This document shows positions 54,287 to 63,493 of a stretch of 64,000 nt of DNA, piece after piece (the stretch's first letter is position 1; each line of letters begins with the position of its first letter). The notes under the pieces are model-generated. The model was given only the letters and a program-made list of their open reading frames with translations, ran no database searches and had not been told where the DNA came from. This stretch comes from Unio delphinus. Its lineage: Eukaryota > Mollusca > Bivalvia > Unionida > Unionidae. The translations under genes and the position numbers were made by a program. The DNA is taken from positions 3,869,001-3,933,000 of the forward strand of contig JAQISU010000115.1 of assembly GCA_029339505.1 (NCBI GenBank), given 5' to 3'.

Positions 54287-54757
54287 TCACTCTTTCTGTT
54301 TTTTCATTTTCTTTACTGTCACAGCTTTTTTTTCTTCCTCTTCACTTTCGTTTCGTCTTCTTTTCTTGTTTTTGTGAACGTGACGGGGTTCTTCCTTGGA
54401 GGAGGGTACCTCTTTCTCCTCCTGTTCAGAATTTCTTTCCTCCTCCTCCTCCTCTTCCTCCGCCTCCTCCTCCTCCTCCTGCTCCTGTTGTTTCTTAGGG
54501 CAGTTTGGAGACCAATGTCCTTTCTCTTTACAATAATAACAGGTATCTTGACTTTTGTCTCTATTGTAGCCTTTTTTATTTTTGTTACGATCTGAACATT
54601 CTGTAGCCCAATGTCCTTTCTTCTTACAGATATAACAAGTATCTTGACTTTTATCTCGATAGGAGGGAGAGTAGGCTGTCGGCTGGTCTGACGAAAACTT
54701 TCGTATGACCCCACGTAAAGCTCTAATGAGAAGTTCCACTTGTGTAGGTTCTTCCAT
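54287..54757 (-). CDS. Two-zinc-knuckle nucleic-acid-binding protein (156 aa)
   Basis: Two CCHC knuckles: C41, C44, H49, C54 (CYICKKKGHWATEC) and C73, C76, H81, C86 (CYYCKEKGHWSPNC), each preceded by RDKSQDT, so they arose by duplication. A long Glu-rich acidic stretch (about 90-125) and a basic Lys/Arg tail follow. Retroviral Gag and cellular CNBP-type proteins use such knuckles to bind single-stranded nucleic acid. A single-strand-binding or replication role beside PolB is inferred. I chose ATG 54,757 (ATG closest to the TATA box at about 54,810-54,823). An AATAAA signal lies downstream on the minus strand (54,200-54,205). Confidence 0.8.
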   Translation of the reverse strand: MEEPTQVELLIRALRGVIRKFSSDQPTAYSPSYRDKSQDTCYICKKKGHWATECSDRNKNKKGYNRDKSQDTCYYCKEKGHWSPNCPKKQQEQEEEEEAEEEEEEEERNSEQEEKEVPSSKEEPRHVHKNKKRRRNESEEEEKKAVTVKKMKKQKE

Positions 54758-54894
54758 CGTTCTGGTCAATGTGAGAGTGAAAGGAATACTGAACCGTTAG
54801 ACACTAACCCTTTATATATATATGCACGGATCGAACATGAATATATAGGGGTTATGGTCTTTAAAAGGTAGTCATTTGACTTTTTGCAGACAAG
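54758..54894. promoter_or_regulatory. Divergent promoter between the zinc-knuckle gene and PolB
   Basis: The minus-strand TATA run TATATATATAAAGG (54,809-54,822) points left. TTTAAAAGG (54,860-54,868), about 30 nt before the PolB ATG, points right. 137 bp in total. Confidence 0.6.
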
Positions 54895-57800
54895 ATGAAA
54901 AGGCCACATCATGCTGTGGAGAAAGGAAAAGATAGTAAGAGACAGAAACGTAATGTATCACCTAGCACAGTAGCTGAAGTCTTGGCTCAAATTCATGCCA
55001 GTGATTTTGAAGATGACATGAGTGAGCCCGAATCCAGACCCAGACAATCCACGTCCAAGCAAAGTGCACCACCCTTAGTAAACCCTGAAAATTACTATCA
55101 CATTCGAGAGACAGAAAAGCGTTCCTCTCGAAAATTTAGAACAACGGCTTACACGTATGCCGTAAAGTTTAAAGATTTCAAGGCCAATGCACCTTTGGAG
55201 AATACAGAAGGGTTCATTACTGAGGTGTGGGATTCTGTGTTAACTGCACTGAAACAGCAATGTCAAGCCAAAGAAGACGATCGCTTGAGACTTTCTATTC
55301 ATCACGATAATTTGAAGTCTCCCGTTTGGATCGAGTTTACTAGCCCATCAGAATTAACACCTTCCAAAGTCATCGACAAAATTCAACATGTGCAACAATC
55401 CAACGACAAGTTTCACATTGACGATGGAAAAGCCACACTGTTTATGACCCACGTGTCTCTTCCCCAGGGGACAGGACGCAAAAAAGTATTATTGGTCGAC
55501 AACCTTCGCAACACCAAACTAAGCCTCGTCCGAATTAACAATCCTCAAGACCAGATGTGTTTAGCCCGTGCTGTCGTCGTGGGACGAACGTATGCCAACA
55601 AGAACGACACGGCAGAATGGAAAAGAGCCTGGAAAACTATTCAACAATCGGACCGAGCCAAACAAAGAAGTGAAGCAGAACTCCTGTTACAGCAAGCGGG
55701 GATATCCAAAGACACTCCTTGTGGCATTCCAGAAATGCAAAAGTTGCAAGACGTCTTGGCTCCACGTTACACCTTGAAAGTACACCCTCAAGAAGTGCGT
55801 GGACCTCTTTTGTTTCGAGGCCACGATTTCAAAGACCGAAAATACATTCACGTCTATCATCACGATGGTCATTTTGATACCATTACCAGTATCACTGGAT
55901 TCCTGGGATACAGTTACTACTGTGAAAAATGTGACTATGGTTATAACAATCGAGAACAACACAAACATTGTGGATCAAATTGTGAGGGATGTTTGGCCTC
56001 ACAACCTTGTCTGGACCAAGGACAAGAAAGAGTTCATTGTCCTGTGTGTCAGCGCACTTTTGTCAGTCCTACCTGTTACCAACAACATTTGAAGATGCAA
56101 GGTTCACAGCAGAAAAGTGCTAGTCAACTGCTGAGATTGTGCCCTACTTGTGGACAAGGCATACGTACTAGTAATGCCAAGTTTCACGTTTGTCGAGGGA
56201 AGAAACGATGTCACATTTGTCGCCAAATCGTGGACTTGGAGAACGAATGCTTCATTCAAAAATATCAACCCCAACCAAAAGATACCCAGAAGAAAGGGAA
56301 TTTTATCTTTTTTGATTTCGAATGCATGCAAGAAACTGGTATTCACATTCCTAATTTCTGCGTAGCTCACCGTGCGTGCGAGCAGTGCATCCAAGAACCT
56401 ATCTTTAGTCATTGCCCTTACTGCAGCAAGATTCCTGGAGGACGTGAAAAAATCTTTCGAGGGTCAAACACGCTAGCCGATTTTGCCCAATGGATCCTAA
56501 ACCCCATCGACGAAACGTGGAGTCCAGAAGACATCGAACGTTACGGCAATTGTCATTGCCATGCCACGGTCATGGCTCACAATTTCTCGGGATACGATGG
56601 GCAATTTCTGCTTAGATACTATGCGGAACAAAGTACCGAACGGCCTCAAGTGACTTTGAACGGAGTCAAAATCATTTCTATGCAAGTAGGACAAGTACAG
56701 TTTAAAGATTCGATGTGTTACTTGGCCATGCCATTAAGTCGCATGCCTAAAACGTTTGGAATGACAGAAATGGCTAAAGGTTATTTTCCACACTTTTTTA
56801 ATACCAAAGCCAATCAACATACCGTTCTACCCCATTTGCCTGAGGCTGACGACTACGACCCCGACAACATGCGCACCGAACAACGAGAAGCTTTCTATGC
56901 TTGGTACCAGACTCGCGCCTCGAACCCCTTTGACTTTCAAGAAGAAATGTTAAAGTACTGTCGATCTGACGTGGACATTTTACGACGTTGCTGTGGAAAA
57001 TTTCGAGAATTGTTCATGGAATACGGAGGGATCGATCCTTTGAAAGAAGCTTGTACCATCGCCAAAGCGTGTTCTTTAGTGTACCGAAAACGCTTTATGC
57101 CTGAAAATACTCTAGCGGTCATCAGTCCTCAAACGACAAATTTTGTCAAACGTCAATACTCGGTCAAAGCCCTACGCTGGCTCCATTACTTGTGCGACAA
57201 GGAAGACAAATGGATCCAACACGTTCGCAACGGAGGAGGCGAAAAGACCATCGGAACGTATTCGGTAGATGGTTGGGACTTAGAAAACCCTCAGATTGTG
57301 TACGAGTTTAACGGATGTTTATTTCACGGATGTCCCCTATGCTACCCTCAACGAGACACCAAAAATCAGTTTTTACAACGAACCATGGAAGACTTGTACC
57401 AGACTACGTGTCAGCGACGTTTGAAGTTAGAACAGCAAGGATACCAGGTGGTGGAAATGTGGGAACACGAGTACGATCAGCATTTGAAAACCGATCCCGA
57501 GTTTAAACGCATCGTAGAAAGTTACAAGTGGGTGGACCCCCTGAACCCTCGGGATAGTTTGTACGGAGGACGAACGAATGCTACCTGTTTACTGTACCAA
57601 GCGGACGAGGAGAAGGGAGAAGAAATCAAATACTTGGACGTGTGTTCGTTGTATCCTTACGTGTGCAAATATTGTCACTTTCCCGTAGGGCATCCAGAAT
57701 TGATGACAGAACACATTGATTTGGACCACATTCGACAGTACGAAGGATTGATCAAGTGTAAAGTCTTACCACCCACAGACTTGTACCATCCCGTTTTACC

Positions 57801-58965
57801 TCACCATTGCCAAGGAAAACTGATGTTTCCTTTGTGTCGCACATGTGCCGAAACGTGCAACCAAGACCAACCTTGTCATCACACTCAGGAAGAACGTGCC
57901 TTGACAGGAACGTGGGTGAGCGTGGAATTGTTTAAAGCTCTAGACCTGGGATATCAACTGTTAGAAGTGTACGAAATTTACCACTTTCCCAAAACACAAC
58001 AATACTGCAAGGGCGACGAGAGACAGAAAGGTATTTTTGCAGACTACGTGGATGCCTTTTTAAAACTAAAACAAGAAGCTAGTGGCTATCCTTCCTGGTG
58101 TCACACTCCCGAAGACCAAAAGATATTCAAAGAAAAATATCGGGAGTAGGAAGGTATCACTTTAGACCACATCGAGAAAAACGAAAGAAGGCGGTCGTTT
58201 GCCAAAGTGATGCTCAATTGTTTGTGGGGTAAAATGGCACAACGTCCGTCTTTACCCAAGACGGAGTATTTGTCCGAACCGTCTCGCTACTTCCAGATGA
58301 TTCACGACCCAACCAAAGTCATCAAACACGTGGACGTCATTCGTGAGGACTTGATCTTAGTGAATTACGAAGAAGAACTAGACTTTGTAGAAGCCGACAA
58401 ATTTGGAAATGTCATCATTGCGGCTTACGTGACAGCCCACGCTCGCTTAAAATTGTACGAAGTGTTAGAACTGTTAGGAGATCGCGTGTTGTATTTTGAC
58501 ACGGACAGTTGCATTTACATTCACCGACCGAACCAGTGTAACCCTGTCATCGAAGGAGACCGTTTAGGAGCCTGGACCGATGAACATCCCGACGACAAGA
58601 TTCTATGTTTTGCAAGTGGCGGTCCTAAAAATTACGGCTACGAATACCGAGACCCCCAAGGAAAAATGCACACCGAATGTAAAGTGAAAGGATTGACTCT
58701 TAATTATCGCACCAGTCAAGTGGTGAACTTTGACGTACTACAAGAAGCCTTGCAGTCGGGACAGGATGAAACGTTTCAAGTGACTACCCACGAACCGCAC
58801 AAGATTGTCCGTTTACCCACACACCAAATTGTTAGCCGACCTTTGGAAAAAGTCTATCAAATCGTGTACCAAAAGAGAGTACGACTTCCCAATCACTTCA
58901 CTCTACCGTACGGTCACGTCAAAATTGGGCAGCATATAAAAAGGGACATCGTCCACGATCAATAG
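54895..58965 (+). pseudogene. PolB: Protein-primed family B DNA polymerase of element 3, one in-frame stop
   Basis: 1,356 codons in a single frame, interrupted only by TAG at 58,147-58,149 (codon 1085). The N-terminal basic region is followed by a domain with CLARAVVVGRTYANK and a Cys/His zinc cluster (about residues 340-460). ExoI is DFEC (about 474), ExoII HNFSGYDGQF (about 562), ExoIII YCRSDVDIL (about 688), motif A DVCSLYP (about 915), motif B KVMLNCLWGK (about 1104) and motif C FDTDS (about 1201). All catalytic motifs are present. The stop falls between motifs A and B and would remove the palm end. Adintovirus/Polinton type. A recent inactivation, a sequencing error or stop readthrough are all possible. 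Confidence 0.9.
58935..58943 (+). promoter_or_regulatory. TATA box for the BIR gene, inside the PolB 3' end
   Basis: TATAAAAAG, 58 nt upstream of the next ATG. A transcript starting about 30 nt later would carry a short leader to 59,001. Confidence 0.6.
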
Positions 58966-59000
58966 TTCATTTATCACTACAACGACCCAGCGAAAAGAAG

Positions 59001-59549
59001 ATGAATCCATTTAAACAGACATCATTCAAATTTGGGAATTCTCAAGTAGAGTGCGATGCTAAACCTTGCGATTGTAGTGATGCCAGGCTCTGTGACGTTA
59101 GCGATTCAGCAGGATATCGTGGGAACTTTGCTATGACTACTACCCCTATATCTACCCTGGAAAGTGATGCTGTGCGTGTCAAACCTGAGGGATGCGAAAG
59201 CGGTGCGACACGTTATCGTGGACTCCTAGGAATTTCACCGTACCTGCATCGAACTGAAGTGAGGAGAGTCGAATATTCGTTCCCGACGAGTTTGCCTGAA
59301 TATTGTCATTTCAAAAGTCGATTCCAAACCTTCAAAGATAAATGGCCAAAATATCTGCCTGGACCAACTCCTGAAAAATTAGCCAGAGCCGGATTTTTCT
59401 ACTTGGGCGAAGGGGATAAAGTCAAGTGTTTCAGTTGTGGTGTATCCATTTACGAGTGGGAACATAAAGATTCCGCTTACTTGGAACATGCTCGATGGTC
59501 TCCGAATTGTCAATACCTACCTTTAGTGGGACCTAGTGATTGGAAGTGA
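59001..59549 (+). CDS. Single-BIR (IAP-like) protein, 182 aa
   Basis: The N-terminal 95 residues are of unknown character with four to five Cys. Residues about 105-175 form one baculovirus IAP repeat: FKDKWP, LARAGFFYLGEGDKVKCFSC, W.HKDSAYLEHARW and C. Zinc ligands are C143, C146, H163 and C170, and the BIR Gly-Phe-Tyr core (AGFFYLGEGD) is intact. No RING finger follows. BIR proteins bind caspases or IAP antagonists; in a viral element an anti-apoptotic role is the obvious hypothesis but is not shown. It lies 35 nt after PolB under its own TATA box. Confidence 0.9.
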   Translation: MNPFKQTSFKFGNSQVECDAKPCDCSDARLCDVSDSAGYRGNFAMTTTPISTLESDAVRVKPEGCESGATRYRGLLGISPYLHRTEVRRVEYSFPTSLPEYCHFKSRFQTFKDKWPKYLPGPTPEKLARAGFFYLGEGDKVKCFSCGVSIYEWEHKDSAYLEHARWSPNCQYLPLVGPSDWK

Positions 59550-59561
59550 CACTACTACTCC

Positions 59562-59936
59562 ATGTCGTGTAACACACCTAGACCAGTATATAAACCCTCT
59601 CTAAAACATTATATTCAAGGATTACCACACGAATTGCAAGAGAAAATCTACAAGGACGTTTGGCAAGGTCTTGCTAAAGAAAAATCGCAATGGGTGACTG
59701 TAGAACTTTTGTGTCGTGAAATTCACAAGAGGCAAGTGACAAAAATTAACCAACTTGTTAGATTTCTCTGGATTAAGGGTATTTTTTTGCTCTGTTACCA
59801 ATTTACTACGTTTACCTCTGAAGATGCTTTGATCCTTCTTAACCGTTACCCTGAATGGCAGTGGGACGAAATTACACGTTATATTAATCACTTTCGCTTT
59901 TGGAGGAGATTTAATTCTGGGTTGAATCTACACTGA
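59562..59936 (+). CDS. Unknown basic helical protein (124 aa)
   Basis: Trp/Leu/Arg-rich and helical, with a F-box-like flavour at the N-terminus (GLPHELQEKIYKDVW) followed by LCREIHKR. A degenerate F-box is possible but not convincing. Starts 12 nt after the BIR stop, so it may share its transcript. A TATATAAA at 59,587 lies inside the reading frame and cannot serve this start. Confidence 0.6.
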   Translation: MSCNTPRPVYKPSLKHYIQGLPHELQEKIYKDVWQGLAKEKSQWVTVELLCREIHKRQVTKINQLVRFLWIKGIFLLCYQFTTFTSEDALILLNRYPEWQWDEITRYINHFRFWRRFNSGLNLH

Positions 59937-59973
59937 TGATCTTCGACCTAAAGAAGTATAAAAGAGAACAACC

Positions 59974-60192
59974 ATGCCACAACCTTTATCATTGGTGATC
60001 CAACAGATTCCGTGGAAGGATATCAATGAGAAGATTCACACGGTGAAAGATTACGAACACTTATTACAAGAACTATTCCCTATGAATTGGGGTCGACGTG
60101 TCGTGTGTGTTTTAGTGACTTGCTTTCTGGGATTTCGTTTACCTGCCGATTCCTTGTGGACACTTTACGAACACTACCTATCAAAAAAATAA
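59974..60192 (+). CDS. Small protein with a hydrophobic segment (72 aa), uncertain
   Basis: One hydrophobic stretch (RRVVCVLVTCFLGF). The ATG (context ACCATGC) lies only 10 nt after a TATAAAAG (59,957-59,964), which argues against its use from that promoter. It could be translated from a longer transcript, or the TATA may serve the next gene. The 6-nt gap to the next gene supports a compact arrangement. Confidence 0.45.
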   Translation: MPQPLSLVIQQIPWKDINEKIHTVKDYEHLLQELFPMNWGRRVVCVLVTCFLGFRLPADSLWTLYEHYLSKK

Positions 60193-60198
60193 GACAGT

Positions 60199-60447
60199 AT
60201 GGTGGTTCCTTTAAATGTCCACGAGAGACTTATTCTGTTCAAAGCCTTACGCTTTCATCTGGATACATCTCGACCTTTCCAAGAAAAAAAGATTCGTCAA
60301 CTTTTACGTACGGAAGCAGTGTACGAAGATGTGTGTGTAGCTTGTGATTTACACCCTCATTGGACAGATGTACGTGACTGGAAAAGTTGGGATTTTGAGG
60401 CTTGGACAAACAAAGTATCCCATTATGCCCAAGCGTTGTGTTCCTAA
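60199..60447 (+). CDS. Small unknown protein (82 aa)
   Basis: 82 residues with CVACDLHPHW and several Trp near the C-terminus, N-terminal helix HERLILFKALRFHL. No domain recognised. Its stop is 1 nt before the next start (TAAAATG). Resemblance in style to the 72-aa protein (short, W/L-rich) may hint at duplication, but I cannot align them. Confidence 0.55.
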   Translation: MVVPLNVHERLILFKALRFHLDTSRPFQEKKIRQLLRTEAVYEDVCVACDLHPHWTDVRDWKSWDFEAWTNKVSHYAQALCS

Positions 60448-60448
60448 A

Positions 60449-60787
60449 ATGTATCGTCGTGTGAAAAAAGTCACTTTTAATCCTGTGTTAGTAACAGTAC
60501 CAGAAGAAGAAAAAGAAAAAGAATCTATCACCCAAGACAATCCTTCTGTTCAAGACAAAACTGTCATGGACATTTCCCCACAAAGACCCTTTCGAGAAGA
60601 CACCTATGTGACTGTACCCCCTGTAGAGGAGACTATAAGAACATTACATACTACCTGTAGGACACCTTCGTTACCCAAACCACGTTGTACAGTGACTTGT
60701 TTATATTCCACTTTGATCGTTTGCCTAGGTATTTTATTCCTGTATTTATCCATTTGGCTTTTATGTTTTCGTGTTGTTCAAATTTAA
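60449..60787 (+). CDS. Single-pass C-terminal membrane protein (112 aa)
   Basis: Basic N-terminus (MYRRVKKVTF), a Pro/Glu-rich middle and one long hydrophobic segment at the end (LIVCLGILFLYLSIWLLCF), preceded by TCLYS. Looks tail-anchored, with the N-terminus cytoplasmic. An in-frame ATG at 60,425 is possible; 60,449 is preferred because it directly follows the previous stop. An AATAAA occurs at about 60,799, marking the transcript end. Confidence 0.6.
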   Translation: MYRRVKKVTFNPVLVTVPEEEKEKESITQDNPSVQDKTVMDISPQRPFREDTYVTVPPVEETIRTLHTTCRTPSLPKPRCTVTCLYSTLIVCLGILFLYLSIWLLCFRVVQI

Positions 60788-60820
60788 ACATGCATTCAAA
60801 TAAACGTGTCTTGAAAAAAG

Positions 60821-60828
60821 TATAAAAA
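60821..60828 (+). promoter_or_regulatory. TATA box for the ATPase gene
   Basis: TATAAAAA, 52 nt upstream of the proposed ATG. It decides the start: an upstream alternative initiation codon would precede the expected transcription start. Confidence 0.65.
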
Positions 60829-60879
60829 CCTCTTGTCTTGTCTGTTTTTGTGTCAATACTGACATACCACTACACGACT

Positions 60880-61611
60880 ATGGCTCACTCTACTCTTTCT
60901 ACTACTCCTTCCTTCTCCACATTCAAAGTCATTGACGAACACTTAGATCAGGTTAGTTGGAAAGCCTTGTATCTTCGTCATCCTTTTAACATGTTAATTG
61001 CTGGACCGAGCGGTTCAGGCAAAACCGAATTTGTCAAACGTTTGATCGAACATAAACATCATTTGATCGATCGTCCACCTCAACGCATTGTGTGGTGTTA
61101 CAAAGAGTGGCAATCGGCATACAGCCTCTTGCAAGAAAGTCAAGGTGATTCCATTGTGTTTGTAGCAGGCATTCCTAAAGAAGACGAGGGAATCGTGTCT
61201 GACCCTAGTCAAACTCATTGGGTTATTTTTGACGACATGTTAGGAGAAGACGAAGAAGAAATTAAACTGTGGTTTACACGTAAAGGGCATCATCGTAATG
61301 CCAGTGTCATTTACATTACACAAAATTTATTTCAACAAAGTAAAGCCCATCGTACCATTAGTCTCAATGCTCATTACGTGGTCTTGTTTAAAAGTCCTCG
61401 AGATAAATCACAAGTGCAAGTTTTAGCCAAACAGTTAGGAACACCTTGGCTAACTCATGCGTACGATGATGCCACTCAAACGCCACACGCCTATTTACTC
61501 GTGGATTTAAAACCCACTACCCCTGATTATTTGCGATTTCGTACCGATTTGTTTCACGACTGGTGTCAAGACGGAGGACCTGTCGTGTACACGTCCTCCT
61601 CGTCGACATAA
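60880..61611 (+). CDS. ATP: Packaging ATPase (FtsK/HerA-A32 type)
   Basis: 243 aa. Walker A is AGPSGSGKTE (41-50), Walker B WVIFDDM (114-120), followed by a basic arch (FTRKGHHRNAS) and the sensor-like VIYITQNLFQQ (143-153). The C-terminal LLVDLKPTTPDYLRFRTDLF is typical of adintovirus/Polinton ATPases. It would translocate DNA into the capsid. It is intact and its start is set by the TATA box. It is related in function, but not closely in sequence, to the broken ATPase of element 2. Confidence 0.9.
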   Translation: MAHSTLSTTPSFSTFKVIDEHLDQVSWKALYLRHPFNMLIAGPSGSGKTEFVKRLIEHKHHLIDRPPQRIVWCYKEWQSAYSLLQESQGDSIVFVAGIPKEDEGIVSDPSQTHWVIFDDMLGEDEEEIKLWFTRKGHHRNASVIYITQNLFQQSKAHRTISLNAHYVVLFKSPRDKSQVQVLAKQLGTPWLTHAYDDATQTPHAYLLVDLKPTTPDYLRFRTDLFHDWCQDGGPVVYTSSSST

Positions 61612-61634
61612 CACTATGAAGCACTAAAAAAATC

Positions 61635-61642
61635 TATAAAAA
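61635..61642 (+). promoter_or_regulatory. TATA box for the 299-aa core-like gene
   Basis: TATAAAAA, 39 nt before the ATG at 61,681. Confidence 0.65.
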
Positions 61643-61680
61643 CCTTGGGTTACTTTGACCTGGTCTCATACATCGTCAAC

Positions 61681-62580
61681 ATGACGTCCCTTCAGTCTCA
61701 TCTTCCGATCAAATTGATTCGTGCCTTGTACGGCACCAGTCGCGAAAAAAATCCACAAAGACGTGCTCACGTCTTAGAAGCCAGTCTCAAAGAAGTCTTA
61801 CGATGGTTTACGGTGACAGCACGTCAAATACTGCAAGGCATCATTCACATTCCACATCAAACCAAACGCTTTTTTGACAGAAACAAAGTAGCCTTGACGC
61901 AACTGGCCAATCCTCGCATTGACACTCACACCAAAAAGCAAATCATATTGAAACCTGGAGGTAGTGGTTCTCTAGGAGGTGTCATCATTCGTTCCCTTTT
62001 AAAATGGGATCCCAATACTCCCAAAGTTCACCCCAAGAAGAAAACAAAAAAAGCCAAACAAACCCCTAAGAAAAAGAACAAGGGTACCAAGACCAAAGCA
62101 CAGAAAAAGAAAAGTCCACAGAAAAAAGCGGTCACCCGCAAAAGAGGCACTTCGGCCAGGACACAACCTTACCTTCGTCAACCACGACCTGTAAGAAAAG
62201 ATCTACAAGGACGTTTGGCAGGGACTACGTTGCCAGTAGCCTCAGGGGCTGCCACTTCTCCGTTGCGGGTGATGCCAGCCAAACCCAATTTGACACCCGT
62301 TTTTCCTAATTTGATGAAACATTGGAAATCTGCGTCTCCCAAAACGTCTCCTCCACCAGAGACACCCTCGTCCACATTAGCGTCAGTAGCAGCTGCTCAT
62401 AAAGTACCTGCCCCCAAAGTCAAAGTCCAAGAAAGATCTGGCATGTTAAAGAGTTTACTAGATTTGTCCAAACAAGAACTGTCCCGATTGAGTCCATTGC
62501 GAACTCCTTTACGACGTGTGTTACCTGCCATGAAGTTGATACGACGCAAAGATAATCAGTGGCGACGCATTCCAGTATAA
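61681..62580 (+). CDS. Very basic core/DNA-condensing-like protein (299 aa)
   Basis: The N-terminal helical region ends in LANPRIDTHTKKQIIL, then KPGGSGSLGGVIIRSLL, a motif style (AN, K-rich, then GG and hydrophobic) shared with the 143-aa protein downstream. A Lys-rich tract (about 115-160) and a Pro/Thr/Ser/Arg region follow. The composition suggests DNA binding inside virions, as with adenovirus core proteins VII or V. No enzyme motifs. The stop codon is embedded in the next gene's TATA-like box. Confidence 0.7.
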   Translation: MTSLQSHLPIKLIRALYGTSREKNPQRRAHVLEASLKEVLRWFTVTARQILQGIIHIPHQTKRFFDRNKVALTQLANPRIDTHTKKQIILKPGGSGSLGGVIIRSLLKWDPNTPKVHPKKKTKKAKQTPKKKNKGTKTKAQKKKSPQKKAVTRKRGTSARTQPYLRQPRPVRKDLQGRLAGTTLPVASGAATSPLRVMPAKPNLTPVFPNLMKHWKSASPKTSPPPETPSSTLASVAAAHKVPAPKVKVQERSGMLKSLLDLSKQELSRLSPLRTPLRRVLPAMKLIRRKDNQWRRIPV

Positions 62581-62583
62581 AAA
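62576..62583 (+). promoter_or_regulatory. TATA box overlapping a stop codon (98-aa gene)
   Basis: TATAAAAA whose TAA is the stop of the preceding gene. The next gene's ATG is 63 nt further, after one out-of-frame ATG at 62,632. Confidence 0.6.
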
Positions 62584-62645
62584 TATGACTTGAAAACCAC
62601 GACGTCAATCAGTATTTTTTCTGTACCACTGATGAACACTCAAGG

Positions 62646-62942
62646 ATGCCTCCTCAAAAACGTGCACACCATCACCCTCGACGTTCTACCGTCCAAAAAG
62701 GAAAAGGAAAAAGACAATCTCGTCATCCTACCAAACGCTCAAAAGCCAAACAACGACGTCCTCCCGTAAAAAGACACAGTCATCCAAAGAAAAAGAGAAG
62801 TCATCAAAGGGGAGGCATATTTATTGGTCTTATTAAAGGTATGCAGAAACTAGACAAAGCAGCTAATAACCGAACTGGTATCTTTAGCCCTGCTTTTGAG
62901 GATTTAGCGAAGCATGCCGTTACCTTTTGGAGAAGCCAATAG
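62646..62942 (+). CDS. Arg/Lys/His-rich small core protein (98 aa; adenovirus pX/mu-like character)
   Basis: The first 55 residues are almost entirely K, R, H, P, S and Q. RGGIFIGLIKGMQKL and a helical tail follow. The pattern basic arm, RGG(I/F), hydrophobic resembles virion core or pX-type proteins of adenovirus relatives. Cleavage after a GG-type site by a virion protease would fit but is inferred. An intact gene between two other basic proteins. Confidence 0.65.
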   Translation: MPPQKRAHHHPRRSTVQKGKGKRQSRHPTKRSKAKQRRPPVKRHSHPKKKRSHQRGGIFIGLIKGMQKLDKAANNRTGIFSPAFEDLAKHAVTFWRSQ

Positions 62943-62951
62943 AAAAAAGAA

Positions 62952-62959
62952 GATAAAAG
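62952..62959 (+). promoter_or_regulatory. TATA-like box for the 143-aa gene
   Basis: GATAAAAG, 55 nt upstream of the ATG at 63,014 and 10 nt after the previous stop. Confidence 0.5.
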
Positions 62960-63013
62960 AGGGTGTGTACCAAGTCTTTGACATCAGTGTATTTCTGGAA
63001 CGAACAAGCAAAG

Positions 63014-63445
63014 ATGTCACCTCGCAAAAAACATTCTTATTCACCCCACAAAGGAAAGAAAAGGAAAGGACTACCTCCTCGTTTAGCCAAACACGGAGAC
63101 GTGTTGTCCGTCCTGTCCAAAGCCTCTCCGCCCATGCGAAAACAAATCATTAAAACAGCCTCCAAAGATGTCATCGATACCGTGTGTGAATGTTGTTTGA
63201 ATGTTTTGAAAGGCACGATACCTTTGTCTCCACACAAGAAAAAATGCTTCGCCAAACATCGACACGTTCTTCGTCAAATGGTTCAAAAGAAAATATCCGT
63301 CCGTCAAAAGAAAAAGATGTTGGTGCAACGCGGAGGATTTTTACCCTTTCTTGCTCCTTTGTTGACAGGCATAATACCAGGTTTGCTACAAGGGGTGACC
63401 CAAGGGATATCCCAAGGGTTTAACCAAGGGATGGGTAGAAGATAA
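63014..63445 (+). CDS. Conserved adintovirus/Polinton-type protein with GGF hydrophobic tail (143 aa)
   Basis: Phrases LSKASPPMRKQIIKTASKDVI, CECCLNVLKGTIPLSPHKKK and LVQRGGFLPFLAPLL belong to a family I recognise from many invertebrate Polinton/adintovirus genomes. The tail has TQGISQGFNQGMGRR-type GQ repeats. The middle Cys-containing helical domain and the GGF hydrophobic end suggest a virion core or membrane-interacting role, not proven. The true start is 63,014; an upstream extension is not ATG-initiated. The stop lies in the next TATA-like box. Confidence 0.8.
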   Translation: MSPRKKHSYSPHKGKKRKGLPPRLAKHGDVLSVLSKASPPMRKQIIKTASKDVIDTVCECCLNVLKGTIPLSPHKKKCFAKHRHVLRQMVQKKISVRQKKKMLVQRGGFLPFLAPLLTGIIPGLLQGVTQGISQGFNQGMGRR

Positions 63446-63448
63446 AAG
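63441..63448 (+). promoter_or_regulatory. TATA-like box overlapping a stop codon (last gene)
   Basis: GATAAAAG containing the TAA stop of the 143-aa gene. Downstream is a short 10-codon upstream frame (63,455) and then ATG 63,494. Confidence 0.5.
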
Positions 63449-63493
63449 GACACTATGGAGCACCACAATCTCAGACATAACCTTTGAAAGCCC

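Noticed and set aside
54374..54595. Leucine-rich open frame opposite the zinc-knuckle gene
   Set aside because: Shadow of the Glu-rich tract on the other strand (GAG/GAA read as CTC/TTC).
59587..59594. TATATAAA as a promoter
   Set aside because: It lies inside the 124-aa reading frame with no suitable ATG shortly downstream in that frame.
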